Program-made: the position numbers and the translations under genes
In this document: in pieces, positions 36,881 to 54,757 of the stretch
How positions within the stretch are numbered: the first letter of the stretch is position 1
Layout of the letters: every line of letters begins with the position of its first letter
From: Spirodela intermedia
Taxonomy: Eukaryota; Streptophyta; Magnoliopsida; Alismatales; Araceae
Assembly: GCA_902729315.2 (NCBI GenBank)
Contig: LR746273.1
Location: 2,226,001-2,290,000, forward strand
Length of the DNA stretch: 64,000 nt
Direction: 5' to 3'
Notes under the pieces: generated by a model
The model's input: the letters and a program-made list of their open reading frames with translations, nothing else
What the model was told of the DNA's origin: nothing
The model's database searches: none

Positions 36881-38848
36881 TCACTTGGAGATGGGAGGAA
36901 GAGGTTCCTTGGTGACTGACCTGTGTCTCTCAATGAACTCCCTAGCCAGCGCCTGGAGGTCGCCCCCACCTGAAGCTGCGTTCTCTGTGAGGGCCCTGCT
37001 GCCGCTAGTTCCAGGCTGCCGAAGCTCCATCTGGCGCTGTTGCTGCTGTTGCTGCTGTTGCTGCTGCTGCTGCTGCTGAAAGGACCACGGGAGGTTTACC
37101 AGGGGATCGAAGAGGGCCCCTAGATCGATGGCGGGGGTGAGAGTCGAGGCAGATGGGAGGTCCGACATGGAGAAATGAGGCGGCGGAGCAGTGGCCAGCG
37201 GCAGCGGAGGCTGCAGCGGCGGCGGCGGCGGCAGCTCCAGCGTCGCTAGATGGGCTTGCAAGTAGGACAACTCGGACTGCAGGTTCACCACCTACATAGA
37301 AGACCATTCATTTATTCAGAACTCGCAGCAGTTCAGCCTCGAACCACATACACGCTCGCCGCCGCTCGAGATGATCTCTCACACTTACCGGGTTGCTTCT
37401 GTCTAGTTTCCGATGTATCACGAATTGAGTTCATCAGGAGGGGTTCAGATTCTTGAAAAAGGAGACTTGAGTTGGTTGTGAGAAAAAGAAATTATGGTTG
37501 TATTACATGGGCGTGCCCGGATTAAATGCGATTGATCCTTCCGTTCATGCAGTATCTTCTGCACGGTCCAAGTTCACTCAGAGAAAATTCAGGCTTGAAC
37601 GTTTCTAGGTACACTCCCACATGCCGAGCAAGGCCACGAAGACTCAAATGATCGAAACCCTAAAAGCTGTATAAAATAAAGGAGAGAAGAAGGGGCGGGC
37701 GGTTCTCTGTCAGATGCTCGGTCTCTTCCCGGGGGAAGAGAAGAAGAATCCACCTTCATGGCGATCCACCTCGACCATTCGTTCAAACTTATCCGACTTC
37801 AAGAGGTCATACCAGCCTGGGCATACCCTTGAAACCCTCATTTTTTCTCTCCGGGGTTGAAGGCAGGCTTCTTTCCTAGAGTACATAAATGCAGTTCTTT
37901 CAACTGGTGGATAATCCAGATATAGAGGATAACGGAGCAACGAAAGCAAAGGAAGCCTTCGAGAACAACAGAGATGAAGTGGCGACTGGGAAAGAAGTTC
38001 CAAGAAGGAATCCCGAAGAACCCTATCCATGTCAAGATTCAACCCTCTACCATCTAGGGTTCCCGTAGAGGAAGTTTCTTCCCGACTCCGAGAGCATGTC
38101 TTTGAAAACGGTGATATCTAGTTCCAGATGAAAAAGAATCGGACCCACGAATCGAAGACTAAGCAAACCGGCCATGGATTATACTCAGCAGAAACCAGAA
38201 GTGGAAAGAAGCTGTGGTGTAAAGATCGACTGGAAAGAGGTCAGCAGGAAACAAGAAGAATCTGAAAGGTCGTTAAAATTCAAGTGATTATCTTTTAGGG
38301 TTCCTACGGAAGAGGTCCCTCCGACTCCAACGTGAACAGATCCTTAAAGAGTGATGTCAAATCTTTGGTACATATAACCTGAATAAGATCAAGAAAAATT
38401 AAGCCTACAAATCCGTAGGACACTAACTTCGGTTCTTCTTACAGAGAGGGTACAGTTCTCCATGGGGGTAAATGATTGACGGCGTGGGGAGGGGTACCTG
38501 TTGCTGGAGGGCGAAGATGTGGGCGACGCAGCCATAGACGGGGTCACGGAGGCGCGCCTGGGCCTCGTAGCAGATGGTGACGACGGCGTCGAGCCGCTTA
38601 TGGGCGGGAATGTGTAGGAGGAGCTTGGAAGCGTTGCTGGCGCCAAAGACCTTGTGCACCGCCGCAAAGTGCGCAGCTCCCTGCTCCGAGTCGAAGTAGG
38701 GCGCGAATATGCACCCGCTCACGCACTTCCGCCGCAGGAACTTGCACGCCCCGCAAGGCCCGCTTCCGCCGCCTGCTCCCCCGCCGGAGCCGCCTCCGTT
38801 CGCGCCAGCTGCGCCACCGAATCCCGCACTACTGTTGCTTCCACTCAT
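36881..38848 (-). CDS. LBD: LOB-domain (class I) transcription factor, LBD18/LBD30-like
   Basis: Two exons, 38848..38498 and 37291..36881, separated by a 1.2-kb intron, code 253 aa. A Gly/Ser-rich N-terminus leads into the zinc-binding block [15 protein letters not shown] (CX2CX6CX3C, near residues 33-47). The GAS block follows ([17 protein letters not shown]), then a leucine-zipper-like coil with Leu spacing ([19 protein letters not shown]) at the start of exon 2. The intron falls just after LQQQ, the usual class I position. The C-terminal half is Pro-rich and carries 14 consecutive Gln (37037-37078). Sequence around the zinc block and [16 protein letters not shown] best matches LBD18/LBD30 (ASL20/ASL19), nuclear regulators of tracheary-element differentiation and lateral-root emergence. 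The exact orthologue is not settled. Confidence 0.93.
37037..37078 (-). repeat. Poly-glutamine (CAG/CAA) tract in the LBD gene
   Basis: Fourteen consecutive Gln codons, a mix of CAG and CAA on the minus strand, lie in the C-terminal half of the LBD protein, after PWSF and before RQMEL. Such tracts are common in activation domains and often vary in length between individuals. Confidence 0.95.
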
Positions 38849-42978
<4,130 letters not shown>

Positions 42979-45900
42979 CTACCTGTAGTTCAACTCAAAA
43001 TCTTTGTTGGCCTGAAAATATAACAGGGAAATCAGATGTCTTTGAACCGGCGCATGGCATGTTTGACCAGCCAAGTAAGAACACTTACATTCTTTGCGAG
43101 TTCACTGGCCTTCTCGTCATTGAAACCGAGGGATGCCAAGATCTTGTGACCAGCTGAATCAACCTCAGACCATATTCCCAGAAGCAGGTGCGTCGTCGTC
43201 ACTTCTCCTTCAACACCTATGCGAAAAAAAGGGGGTTGGAAATCTAGGGGGTCGCAAGGAGATTGGTCAAAGGGGATTCCTATTTTAGACAAAAGAAAAG
43301 AAAATGTCATTGATGCATGCTTATGCGGCAATATCAGGGGTACCCAAGAGGGTTTAACGTAATTTAGCCCGAGTATGAAGAAAATTGATGGGTCCCCAGT
43401 AATAGTTTCCACTGTAACCTCAGCCTGGGTTTTTCTTGGCAACCTAACTATTTTCCAGTCCTGAGGGTGACTAGTGTAGAACTATAGCATGGTCATCCTT
43501 TTTCTCCTGCTTATGGTAATAATCATGCGGTATTGTGCACTTGGAAAAAAAACACACAAAACAGCCGTGGCGATTAGAGAGTTCTCTGGGAGCTCAATTG
43601 CTGGAGCGAGGAGTCAATCCACCAGCAATAATCCCCTCCATTAATATGAGCGTGACCCATTCCAACCAAATAGTCTTCTCAGAGGTTCCATCATCGCTTG
43701 TTGTCTTTAGAAATCAGGCAACTCCATAGCCCGTCATCCTAGTGATCAGATTTTAATAAGTTCGACGGTGCTCATTGATTCAACGGCTGACGGCATGTAT
43801 TCCATGATTTCCGATGCCTGTTCATCGCTCCTATGGATGATTCCCAACCCCGAACTTGTTGCTCTTAAATGAGAATAATCTAGGAAAGCATATATTTCAG
43901 AGAAGAAAATGCAACAATGAAGTCATCCAAAAAAGGAATTTCAGTGAAGGTAGACATGGTAATCGAGCAGTAGATGATCCGAGTCCTATTTGTTAATCCA
44001 CTCCCTGATGCTCGAGCCCAACAAAAGTTTCAATCTTCTCCTGAAGGTTACCGAGTTGAAGAATACGGCTCATCATCCAACAAGCTTGAAACTTGGAGAA
44101 AGCATACATGTGACTCTAGGGTCATGAAAACTTGATCGAGTTTAGAAAATTGAAGCCATCTCTAATTTGGGCAAAGTTCACTGTTAAACGTGGATCGTTA
44201 TCAGAAGAAGTAATGAGAAAAGCTTCCCTAAAAGGCGAGGGAATTCTATCATCCTCTGGGTGGATCACTTGCATTTCTCGCATCAGGGAATTGAAATCCC
44301 TTGTTACGAAAGACAAGGTGTTAAAATGGCGGCTGAAATTCTATCCACATGTATATGACTTTTTTGGAACATGTTTATGACAGATACACAGAAAAGTACC
44401 GCCACATTTCTCAAAACACCAACCCCCATCTTCTGGGTCAACCACGAAACTGAGACAGCAGCAATGACGCACCCTGGTGCTCCCAACATCCATAACAAAA
44501 TTCAACCTCAAACTGCTGAATTTGCCCGTATAATCAGAAAAAAGACAGAAATTGTAGCCCGCAAGATTTTCAGAGAAAAAGAAAAAAATAAATCTCATGA
44601 AGGTACACCAAACAAAAAATACTACAAAAATACTGCTCACCTGATTTCAGTTTCTCATCAACAGCCCAATCTAGGGCCCTTTGCGCGGGTTCAGTTAACG
44701 GTGGATGCTCAGGGCTGAAGAAATACATATCTGACTTCCCAAGCAATTTAATGGTCTCCTCTCGTACTTTGGAAAGTGCAACACCATTTGTTCGCAGAAA
44801 CTTTGATGCAAGACTAGTGCCTTGAAGCAGAGACAAAAGATGATGCATAAGAAGCAGGCGTAAACTTGTCTTTTGCCCCATCAAACCAAAAGGACCGATC
44901 GGATCAACCAATGATCCGAAATTCATATTCATACAAATCCTCCTATGCTACGAGAAGATTTAGGAGCAAATCAGAGAAATCGGAAAGTCAATTGCTTAAA
45001 AAGAAATTATTTGAGCAATCATTGACTTCCATCAGCAGGAAGTGGGGACTCAAAAGAGGACTACTGGAACATTATGCATCATCGTAAACAAGTTTGTCTG
45101 AATCGGAAGAGTACAATTAAAATGCAAAAACTTTATAAGAGTATCCAGAACGTTTAAAAAATGAAAGAGGAAGATCAATTTTGAGGGGGGGAATGAAGAA
45201 AGATTCAACGAAAATCCCCACACCAATTAGGTGGAATGCACGATGATCCTCATCATCTTTGTAACCATTCCTGATATCAGGAACTTAATTGCCTTTTGGG
45301 ACCGCATTGCTAGTTGCAAAACTGATACCACCAAGTCTTAAAAGTTGAATGCCTTCCGATTAGTGGGACGGACTGCTCCAAATGTATTTCAGCGAAATAT
45401 ATGTAGTCTTCAATGAGATGAACTAAGTCCAGAAAGCGAAGAGGACAACAGAATCAGACAAGACTGTATTCTAAGCACAGACCAAATGATTTTACAACTC
45501 TTTAAAGCCAGGGTCCTAAGTTTGAAGTAACGTTCTCCAGATACCCATCTAGCATACTCACATCTGGGGAGTTGGATGTTCTAGGACGGGCACTGAATAG
45601 CTTTAATCCAATAAAATTGCTCATCAACGAGGCCTTAAAGATCGAAAACCACACAACAACACAAGCAAAGAGTCTTCCAGACCTCTTCCCTAATATGAGA
45701 TGCAACTATAGTCAAAACATAATATCTGAAAAAAAAGTTCCTGCTGCAGGACATAGCGACTTGAAAAGAGGACGCTGAAAATCCATTGATATAGTTCTCA
45801 CCACCAGCCAGGGATGTTCATCATTTTTCTATCGCTTTCCTTCTCTTCTACTAAAACACCAACCAAGTCTAGAGCCAAAACCCAGAGTTACACTCCTTTC

Positions 45901-47375
45901 CCTCCACTCATACTCTCTCAAATGATCCAAAATAGAAGCTCACTTCATTATACCCTCAAGGTGATGATTTCCCAGCCTTCTATAGTTTATTGCATTGCTT
46001 TTAAGCTTTCAATTTGACGGAGGTCGAGTGAGGATTGATATCGGCGATTAGATTCATGAATCCATGTCGACCTGAGGCTCAAGGTAAATGCTTTTCGTCA
46101 CAGTGATAGAAACCCGTTCTCTGGCCATGTCAACTTATTTCCTGAACTGTCAATATCACCAACACAGGAAACTTATCTCAGACAAAGTCAAGCAACTACA
46201 GGAAACTGTTGAAGAACTCCTACCAACCTGAAGCTCTTTACAGCACTAAACCTCCTGAATCTTGGTAAACTTCTAGTTAACGTCAATTTATAAATCCGTG
46301 CAGCCCGCCAACTCTTTTCGTTTATTAAGATCCAAAATCATTTTCCAAAAGAATCAAGAGACCCTTCTGATCATGCGTACCATTTAATGAACTCGGTATT
46401 TCTAGCATTCTAATCACATATCATCACCTGTATCTAATGCTAATTTACATTTGTGATGCCCGATTTTCCATTTTTTAGAGCAAAAAATTGTCGTCCCTGG
46501 GCAGCAAAATGCAACACCATAATCATCCTACAACAAGTGGTCAATATGAATCTCCTCGAGAAACCCCCATCCCATAGCTTAACGTCTACACTAAGCACAT
46601 GGGGAACCAACTACCGAACCAAAATGAAAAAAATTCTGGGGAGAGAGAGGGATGGGGAGAACAAGAACTATGGGATAGCAATGGATTAATTGAGACTTAC
46701 CCTCAACCAAGATTCCCATGAGGAGGGTCTCCGTCCCGTTGTTGGGATACTTGAGCTTCCTCGCCTCCAATTCTGCCATGCAGAATGACTTTATAGCTCT
46801 CGCAGACCATCTGCCACAGCATCCGAGAACATTATCTATATTTTTCCTTAATGAAATCAGGGAATAGTAACGAAGATGAAACTGAAAACGCCAATGCAAA
46901 CCAGAAGGAAAACAAGATTGAAAAGGAAGAAAGCAAAATCGGGGAAACTCAATAACAGTCGAAGGCACTCACCGGGGAGCCTTATCTCCTGAATCCTTTC
47001 TCTCCGGCTTTCTGGAAGAGCATGTGGATTAAAAAAACTTAGCACATTCGTACATCTCCCTCAGAATACAGCTATAGAACAAATATTCAGAGGGGAGAAA
47101 TTCGGTACTTTTGGAAATCCAGAAAGGCGGATAGAAACCTACGCAGTGGGTAGGATGGAAAGCACCGCCGTCGCCAGGGGCGTACTCCGCCTCTGGAGAC
47201 GGAGAAGAGAGAAACGAGCATAGCCAGGGTTAAAAACCGGCTCCCCGACAAGGAAGCTCCTCTGAGGCCCCAGAGACACTGAGGGGGAGCGCAGATGGCT
47301 TATCCTCTCCGACCCAGATGAGTGAAGACAAATGGAGGCGGAGACCATCCCGACTGAGAGCACCCGGGTGACCAT
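42979..47375 (-). CDS. CLPT: Plastid Clp protease accessory protein, CLPT1/CLPT2-like
   Basis: Six exons on the minus strand: 47375..47143, 47011..46973, 46810..46701, 44820..44641, 43216..43089 and 43011..42979. Phases join to 240 aa. Exon 1 is a Ser/Arg-rich chloroplast transit peptide; an in-frame ATG at 47417 would add 14 residues. The mature part has the double Clp-N fold of plant ClpT: WSARAIKSFCMAELEARKLK, KVREETIKLLGKSDMYFFSP and EHPPLTEPAQRAL, then TTTHLLLGIWSEVDSAGHKI. It lacks AAA+ modules, as ClpT proteins do. CLPT1 and CLPT2 bind the ClpP/R core in the stroma and help assemble or stabilise it. The last exon is only 33 bp, ending NKDFELNYR, comparable to the short tail of CLPT1. 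Two long introns (1.4 and 1.9 kb) carry no recognised insert. The choice between CLPT1 and CLPT2 leans to CLPT1. Confidence 0.93.
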
Positions 47376-47417
47376 TGTTCTCCGCTGGTCGAAACCACTG
47401 ATTGAGCACTGCGGCAC

Positions 47418-48395
47418 GCTTCCGGCGGATACCAGCAGTTGATACCGATGAGCGGGTTTCTGGCCGGATGCAGATGCCGTTCCCTCCTACCTCGGTCCTC
47501 GTACCTCTCGTCACTCCTTCCTATCTACAACGCGGAAAGGCTTCGCATTTGGTATTTTACCTCTCCATCCCTAGAAACAGTCACATTTGCCTGCTTATGA
47601 TTTTTACAGGATAATGGTCACCACTCTACAACAACAACGATTACGATCATATCTCAAAGATGCGAACTCTTTTTACATAAATAAAACGAACGATTAGAGA
47701 CACTTTGCACGAGTTAAATACAATTTTTATTATATAACAACTCCAAGATTTTCAAAAAATACGAACTTTTAAGAATAGAGAGTTTGCGAAATTCCAAATA
47801 AATTTTAATAAAAAACAATAAAAAATATTTTAAATCGTGGGGAATTAATTAATTCTAGAAGCTTGAAAACATAATTACGGTTAATTTTGTCTCGAGCCCA
47901 ATCAGAGCCCGGCTTAAGGCCATTGACTTAAACAGAGTTGGGCCCCACCCGGTTCAGACTGGGAGAGCAAAGCCAGATTCTACTTTGACTTTTCTGACCT
48001 GGGCAGCTCGCATTGACTTTGAAACATTTATAATCCTCTCATGGGCAACTTCTGTTTTTAGACAGGAAACATGGATCAGTCTGAGGTCAACCGGAGGAAA
48101 TAAAAGCAAAATTAGGGGAAGCTAGAACCAAGAATCCTGACATCCCCAGTTCAGAGGCTTCTGATTCCTCTATTGAACTGTGATCCAAACGACTAATATC
48201 AATCACCAGCTCAGAACATTCCCTTCTCTCCCCCCCCCCCATATCCAATGCGAATCCAAACATTAGAAGGATGCTCCAAGAAAAGTTTGCATTATCCGGG
48301 GTCCTGTATGATCAAGCTTCGGAGAGCTCTGCTCTTCTCTCCAATGGCGAGTGTGAGGAATGGTCTAATGATGGTGTATGGTGAAATTGGAAGGC
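47418..48395. other. Intergenic: CLPT-like promoter and ERdj2 3' flank
   Basis: The first part is AT-rich from 47600 to 47880. Near 48230 a run of C residues precedes the ERdj2 3' flank. No other gene or RNA signal was seen. Confidence 0.5.
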
Positions 48396-51300
48396 TCAGT
48401 CGGCACCGGAGCTCTTCTTCCCTTTGGCTGCCTTCTTGCTCTGGACCTGCTCGTCGTCGTCGTCGTCGTCGTCGCTGTACTCGCTCTCGTAGTCTTCATC
48501 CTCCTCTTCGGGCTCTTCTTCCTCTTCGACGGCCTCCTCCTCCGGCAGGCGGCGCTTCTGAACCTTCAACGTCAAGCTGCTCTTCCAGTCGCAGCCTATC
48601 CATGCGTCGCACAAGCAGAAGCAGCAGAGCTCGTAGCTCCCCTCCGAAGGGGCCAGGAACTTGCCGACGACCAGCCTCGACCCCGCCTTCACCTTCCCCA
48701 CCGCCTCCTTTACCGCCGCCCCTACTTCCTTTGCGCTGGCCCCCGCTGCCTCCTTCGCCTCCCGCACGGCGGCGGACGCGGCGCCGGCGGCCGCGGGCTC
48801 GTCGGAGAAGTTAAGCTTCTGCGAAACCCAGACTTCGTTGGAGGCGGGGTCTGCGAGGAGCAACCAGAAGTTCTCCTCCTTGGGGAAGGGAAAGTTAGGG
48901 GCGTGAGGGAGGGCCACCGTGAGGCCGTTCCTCCGCCGGAGAGTCACCCAGGCGCAGAGCGTGACGAGGTCGCCCTCTTGAATCTCCTGCTCTCCCTCCG
49001 TCTCGCAGGTGAGCTCGACGGTGAGAGTCGGCATCATCTCGAGGACGGATTCTACGTCGTTCTCCTGGGGCCCGGAGAGGCCCGCCGCCTCCGTGAGCAG
49101 CGCCGCCCGCTCCGGCAAGTTCATCTCCTGAAGGTCCTGAAGCGTGTGCACTTGCTGCGAGGAGGGGAACAGGGTGAGAAAGATAGAGGAGTTGCTATTA
49201 ACTTGGGTTCTGATGAACAGAGATTCTTCTGAAGAACGAATGATGGCAGATCAAGATTGAATCTTCCTAGCTTTCCTTCAATCAAGCAGTGATTTGATCT
49301 TTGTTGGGTCGCAGAGAGGTATTTGGGTAGGATGCAAAATGGGGTCTTTATGGGATTCTTCTCTCATGCCAATAAATAGGAAATCAAACCAATTCAAAAT
49401 TTACTAAATTTAGTCATACCTTGAGAGCAATTTTTTGGACGATGTCCTCACTGAAATGTGGAAGTTGCAGAAAGGGAGCAATGCCTTCGGTGGAACCCCC
49501 CGCTGCTTTCCTAGCACTTAACGGTACTGCCTGCAGGTACATATATATCACTCTGTGTGGGGGGCGGATGAAGACCCACAGATATATTCAAGTAATGAAC
49601 TATGGAGATAGCATTTGGCTTCTTTTTTTTCATAGAATGAATGATCTTATCAAGAACTGAAATTATGTCAAACAGCAGTAATGGGCCAAGGAATTCTGAG
49701 ATATATTTAGATTTCATGACCGAGAAGCAATCAGATAAGGATGAAGATCCCAGAAGATCTCCGAACCATTAATGTCCCAAGTTTGGGGATATAAATCTAA
49801 GCCTCATTTATTCGGGAACAGCAATTTAGTGTCAATTACTTCTCAAAACCTAGTTTATTTAATTTTTTGTCAATCTTGCGTCGGTTTCTGTGGCGATAAA
49901 TCTAGAAAATAATGAGGCAGCACGTTCCTATAGAGAAAGGAGGTCAACCTGAATGATACACTGGGAAAGCTCAATCACTCCGATGGCAGGCCTGAGCCAT
50001 CCATGAGCATCAGGGCTTCGTGGCATGACTGATATCTGCAATTAGAAACGAGGTTAGGATATAGAGTCACCCACATGGAGCTAAAGCTAACGAGTTAAAC
50101 ATGGTCGATGGTATATGAGATTGAAAACCATATATGCCTACATAAATATCTAATCACCCGATCATTTGTTAAGCAGAGAAATTAGGATAGAGTGAGAAAA
50201 AGCACAAAATTGCAGAGACCTTGTGTATTAATGAGAAAACTAACTGGATATCGAATGTCATAGCCTGAAAAATTAGCTAGAACATCATACAAGATCACAG
50301 AGCTCGTAAAAAACTGCAAATACACATATTGATGGCCATGAACAAGAACCCATTGTGATATAGTAAAATTCAGAATCTCTTGAAGGAAAATCAAGGAATG
50401 ATTAAAGACGGCAGATCTGGAGGTTGAGGACTCTGAATCCGATGTAAAAAGGATATTTAGCTATGTAAGATCCATGCTGCCTGATTCGTCAACAGTTGAA
50501 CCTCATATAGATAGGAGTATCTCTTGAGGTCGTCCATGGAGTTTACTACTGAAATCTTATTGACAGACAACAAATACTAGATATGTGCGGATAATTTCAT
50601 GTTGCTAGGATTGGACAGTCTCAATGACCACAAGGGTCACATTTAGTCTCAGAATACCACGTAATTTAGCACTAGTCAAGAAAGATAGAGTAGATAAGAT
50701 CCTTTGGTGTGTTCTACATGGTATGGAGAATGTCCCTGAAGTTATCTAGAAAACATGGTAGCAGATAGTTAATGAGATAACTACTATACCCCTCCAGGAT
50801 CAGGCATGCAATGGTCTGAAGAACCTGTACTGAACATAATCTACGTATAAATAATGGACTTAACCTTAAATAATTCTTCAAGAAGACGAGGAGCGAGTTC
50901 CATCACACGTCTAAAATCAACACGCAAGTAAGAAGGCAAAGCTGCCGTTTCACGAGTTAACTGGGCCTGAATCAATAGCTCTGCCTGTATTACAGATAAA
51001 ACAAAAGAAGTTAAAATAATCCCATAAAAAATGAAAATGATCATCTATGATTACACCAGATAATAATTTAAATGAGGTACCTTGATTAAGGCTGGATGTT
51101 GCTTCCAAAACTTTGCTTGCTCTGCTTTTATATTCTTGGGGTCTAGCTTCAACTCATTGCGAACAGCATGGAACAGTTTCTGAAGGGGTTCATCGTCACT
51201 TCTACGAGCAGGGATCTCCATGTACTCCGAGGCCTTAATGAGGACATTCAGTACCTTTCTGTATAATTTAAAATTACAACTTTATTAAATCGATTAATAA

Positions 51301-54300
51301 GTATGCTTATATTCTGGTGAGAATACTGAATCACCAAAGGATATAAACCCTGTTTTTTAAGGCACGATGCCGTGTCTAAATTGAGAACCAATCAAGAACA
51401 TCAAGCACTTCAACAAAAAAAAAGGCATTAAAAAAAAGATCCAGTAAAATGTTAAATGATATTTCAGAATGGTTCTCGGGACCAAGTTCAAAAGGCAACT
51501 TTTACAATGAAACATGACGGGGAGAATTAATTGTAAGCATCGTTTACCTTGGAGCCAGCGAAGATTTCATCAAATTGTCATATGCTGATAGAGTGTTGTG
51601 CATCACATAGTTCCCGCTGTATTTTGATGACCTCGAGAGGTATACGACTGCTGCTATCAAAGGTAAAAGGATTCCAATACCAACAACTCCAAGTAGAATT
51701 ACACCACCAGAGGCACCACCAAAATTCAATAAGAACTGAGGTAAGGCAACTCCCACATGAAAACCCTGGAACCATACAATTTTAAATTTCAGTTACCCAC
51801 TTTATGATCAATCCTGCAGAAATTAAGTTTAGGACAGAAAAAAAGATTACCTGTCTCCCATCTGGATGCCCATATATTGCATAATTACTACGCGAAACAG
51901 GATCTGTTAAAGCTTGATAAGCCTTAGATATAAACTCGACAAAATGTTTGTGTGCCTCTGGAAACATTTGGAATGGAGTCAGATGAGAAAAATTCTATTT
52001 CCTCCAAAATTTAGCACATAAAGAATGGAAGCAAGAAGTCTCATGGAAAATATTCAACCTGGGTCTGGATTTTTGTCGGGATGGTACATAATGGAGAGTC
52101 TTCGGTAGGCCTTTTTTATTTCTGAATCTGAAGCTCCTTGCTCTAATCCAAGAATACTGTACGGTTCAAATTGTGGTCTCTGACGAATAAACTAAATGAA
52201 AAGAAAAGAGATGCTAAGTGTCACATCCGAGTCACGATATGCGTCGATTAATTTCTCAGTTCATTCGATTTTTAGCTTTGACAATAATTATCATCGAATG
52301 CTGTATAAATGGCAAGAAACAATCAAAAGAAACAAAAGAATAGATATTTAAACTCATGTCTCAAACATTTAGTCTATTTTTCTGAGAGATCTGCAAATAT
52401 AAAGGAGTCCAAAAAGAGTGTACGAGTAACCAATCAATCATAAACCTTCTTCTATGAACCCCAAGTCAAATATAACATAGCCTGGGTACCAAGGTGCTGA
52501 GCGAGTTTAAAAATTTGATCTAACCATTCGTCAAACTTTAGCCTGCCTCAAAGAGCATTGAGACAATAGGAGCTCAATAAAAAGCTCAAAAAAGGAGCAA
52601 AACCGTCCATCAAGTTTCGAGTTCGTATGTTAGAACATGAGTCGTTAGAAGAGCTAAAATGTACGGATCCAAACGCACTGGAGAGGATCTAAGAGTAACA
52701 TTTCTCTAGATTTCTTTATCAGAAACTCGAGAACTCGGATATAACACCAATATGAACCAAACTCAATCAAATAAGAGATTAGACAATCAGGATAACAGGA
52801 CAACTTGATGGAACGTATTGCATCTCAAATAAGCCCACACGTTCAGTCACTTTGGGGATATGTATATTAGATTATTTTCCGTCATTAAACTCAGTTTTTC
52901 AAATTGACTTGGCAAACCGCTGCAACCAATGAATCTGACTCAGGCTCTTACCTGATCTGCCCAGGGATCACCCAAGTCACATTTTTGAAGGCTTTTAAAG
53001 ACAATACACAATTTTAAAATGGTTTTGATTCATACTGGCACAGATTAGAGCAGACCCAGACTTAGTCCCACTGAGCACTGATACCAAAATTTTGACTTTC
53101 CAGTTGTCTGACGCTGCTTCTAGCTTTTGAATTTACGTGAAATCACATATAACCGACGTCCATGTTACTAATCGTACTTAATTGATGTAACCTAAATTGG
53201 TCCTTCAGTAAAGAGAAGAAAAAATGTCTATAATACCATATTTTCTTGGATGGATTGAAACACGCTAAAATAAAAAAATATGGAGAATGCCTCTCACACA
53301 AGCATTCTCTTTGATTGGTTGATTTAAACAGTCATGTTCCAAAACTTTAACTAGCACACGCTCTGCACAGGAAATTATTATCTTATCATGAACTTCTTTT
53401 AAGGAAATCATCCAGAAAATAGAACTTGGACGTTACATTTTACTGATAATTATCACGTTATCCTCACAATTTCCTTAAAAACAAATTTGTGAAATCATCA
53501 GCATAAATTCTAGGATACATGTAATAAGAAATAATCAAACCCGTTATCCTTAAGGAAATGAGAAAACTGAAAAAAATATTTCATGAACCTTTGTCATAGG
53601 CTATTGAATTTTTCGTGGTTATTGAACCTCCCAATTTTTACTTGATAAAGATGCTATTAATAGGGAAAGAGTTCATTAGCGGTTTCCAAGGATGCTTCCA
53701 AAAGATAGAAAGTTTCAGAGGCCATACATCCCAGAAGCATAATTTTCGTCCAAGTAATGTTGAGCGTCGATCAATGTGATAATGGAATACTTTTGCATTC
53801 CTTCGGCATGTTGTACACAAAAATTACTTAAAACTTGATCGTGTTCCTTTCCCTATTAATATACTGATTTGATATCATTCCACATGCACATAACCTGATG
53901 TAATGTTTCCAGTAACGTAATCATTAGTGCTTTCAGTACACCTAAAATCAATCGTTAGAATTGGATACCCCACAGTTCACGTCGAAAGGTAAATATCATC
54001 AAATGATCTAATGGCGGGATTACAATCACTAAATTTTTCCTATTGATAGAAGAGTTTTCCTTTAACGTGTAAAATTTAGAAAATGATACAAAAAATGTGA
54101 GGAAGAAAAAGGGGAATAAAAACGGAATAGGTTTAAGTTAGATAATTCCTTCCACATAAGAGTGCCGAGAGCTATAATCCCTGTAAGCGGATGGATAGCT
54201 GCCATTTAAAGACTCCTGGCAATGTAATCGGTCCAAAATTTTCCAAAAAAAAATCTTCTAAATTTAACGACGCAATGACTTTTGAACTTTCAGCCCGTTC

Positions 54301-54757
54301 TATTATATATATTTATATGTACATATATTACTATAAAGTAAAAATTATCCATAGACAATCGTTGACTCACCTCAAGCCTTAGATAATTGATGTAGAAGAC
54401 AAGAACCGCCACAAAAATCCAGAACAATAATAGAGTTAGATTACAACACGTTGAGAAATTCGAAATCTGCAATAAGACAAGACGAGAATAAGACATCAAT
54501 CCAACAAAGAATAAGAAAAAATAAAGTTACAAGAAAAATCAGCGAAATTCCAGGGACGGGGGAATTTATACCCGCTTGGCTATGGACTTGCGGTACTTGC
54601 CGGAACGTACGCAGACTGAACACTGACAGTGGATGGTCCTCTTGGTTTTCCTGAAGGCGACGCAGCACAACTTGATTGCTGTGCACGGGATGAGTAGCAG
54701 CAACGTGATAATCAGGAGGAAGATTGCGACGAGAACATTCTCCTCGAGTGAGGCCAT
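48396..54757 (-). CDS. ERDJ2: ERdj2 / Sec63 homologue, ER translocon J-protein
   Basis: Ten exons on the minus strand: 54757..54572, 54466..54371, 52191..52059, 51957..51851, 51765..51548, 51258..51081, 50984..50865, 50035..49949, 49530..49420 and 49154..48396. All phases join, giving 664 aa (Arabidopsis ERdj2A is about 687). It sits in the ER membrane, recruits BiP through a luminal J-domain and drives post-translational import with Sec61/Sec62. Membrane segments lie near residues 8-30, 72-90 and 195-217. The J-domain (about 101-168) has [20 protein letters not shown] and an intact HPD at 131-133. The Sec63/Brl domain follows, with [30 protein letters not shown] and [17 protein letters not shown]. 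The C-terminus is a long Glu/Asp-rich tail ([17 protein letters not shown]) of the kind that binds Sec62 after phosphorylation. The last exon is 759 bp and far more GC-rich than the other nine. Confidence 0.96.

Noticed and set aside
48378-49232. 284-codon plus-strand open frame opposite ERdj2
   Set aside because: It is the mirror of the GC-rich final ERdj2 exon. The minus strand has conserved Sec63 sequence and the plus frame has none.
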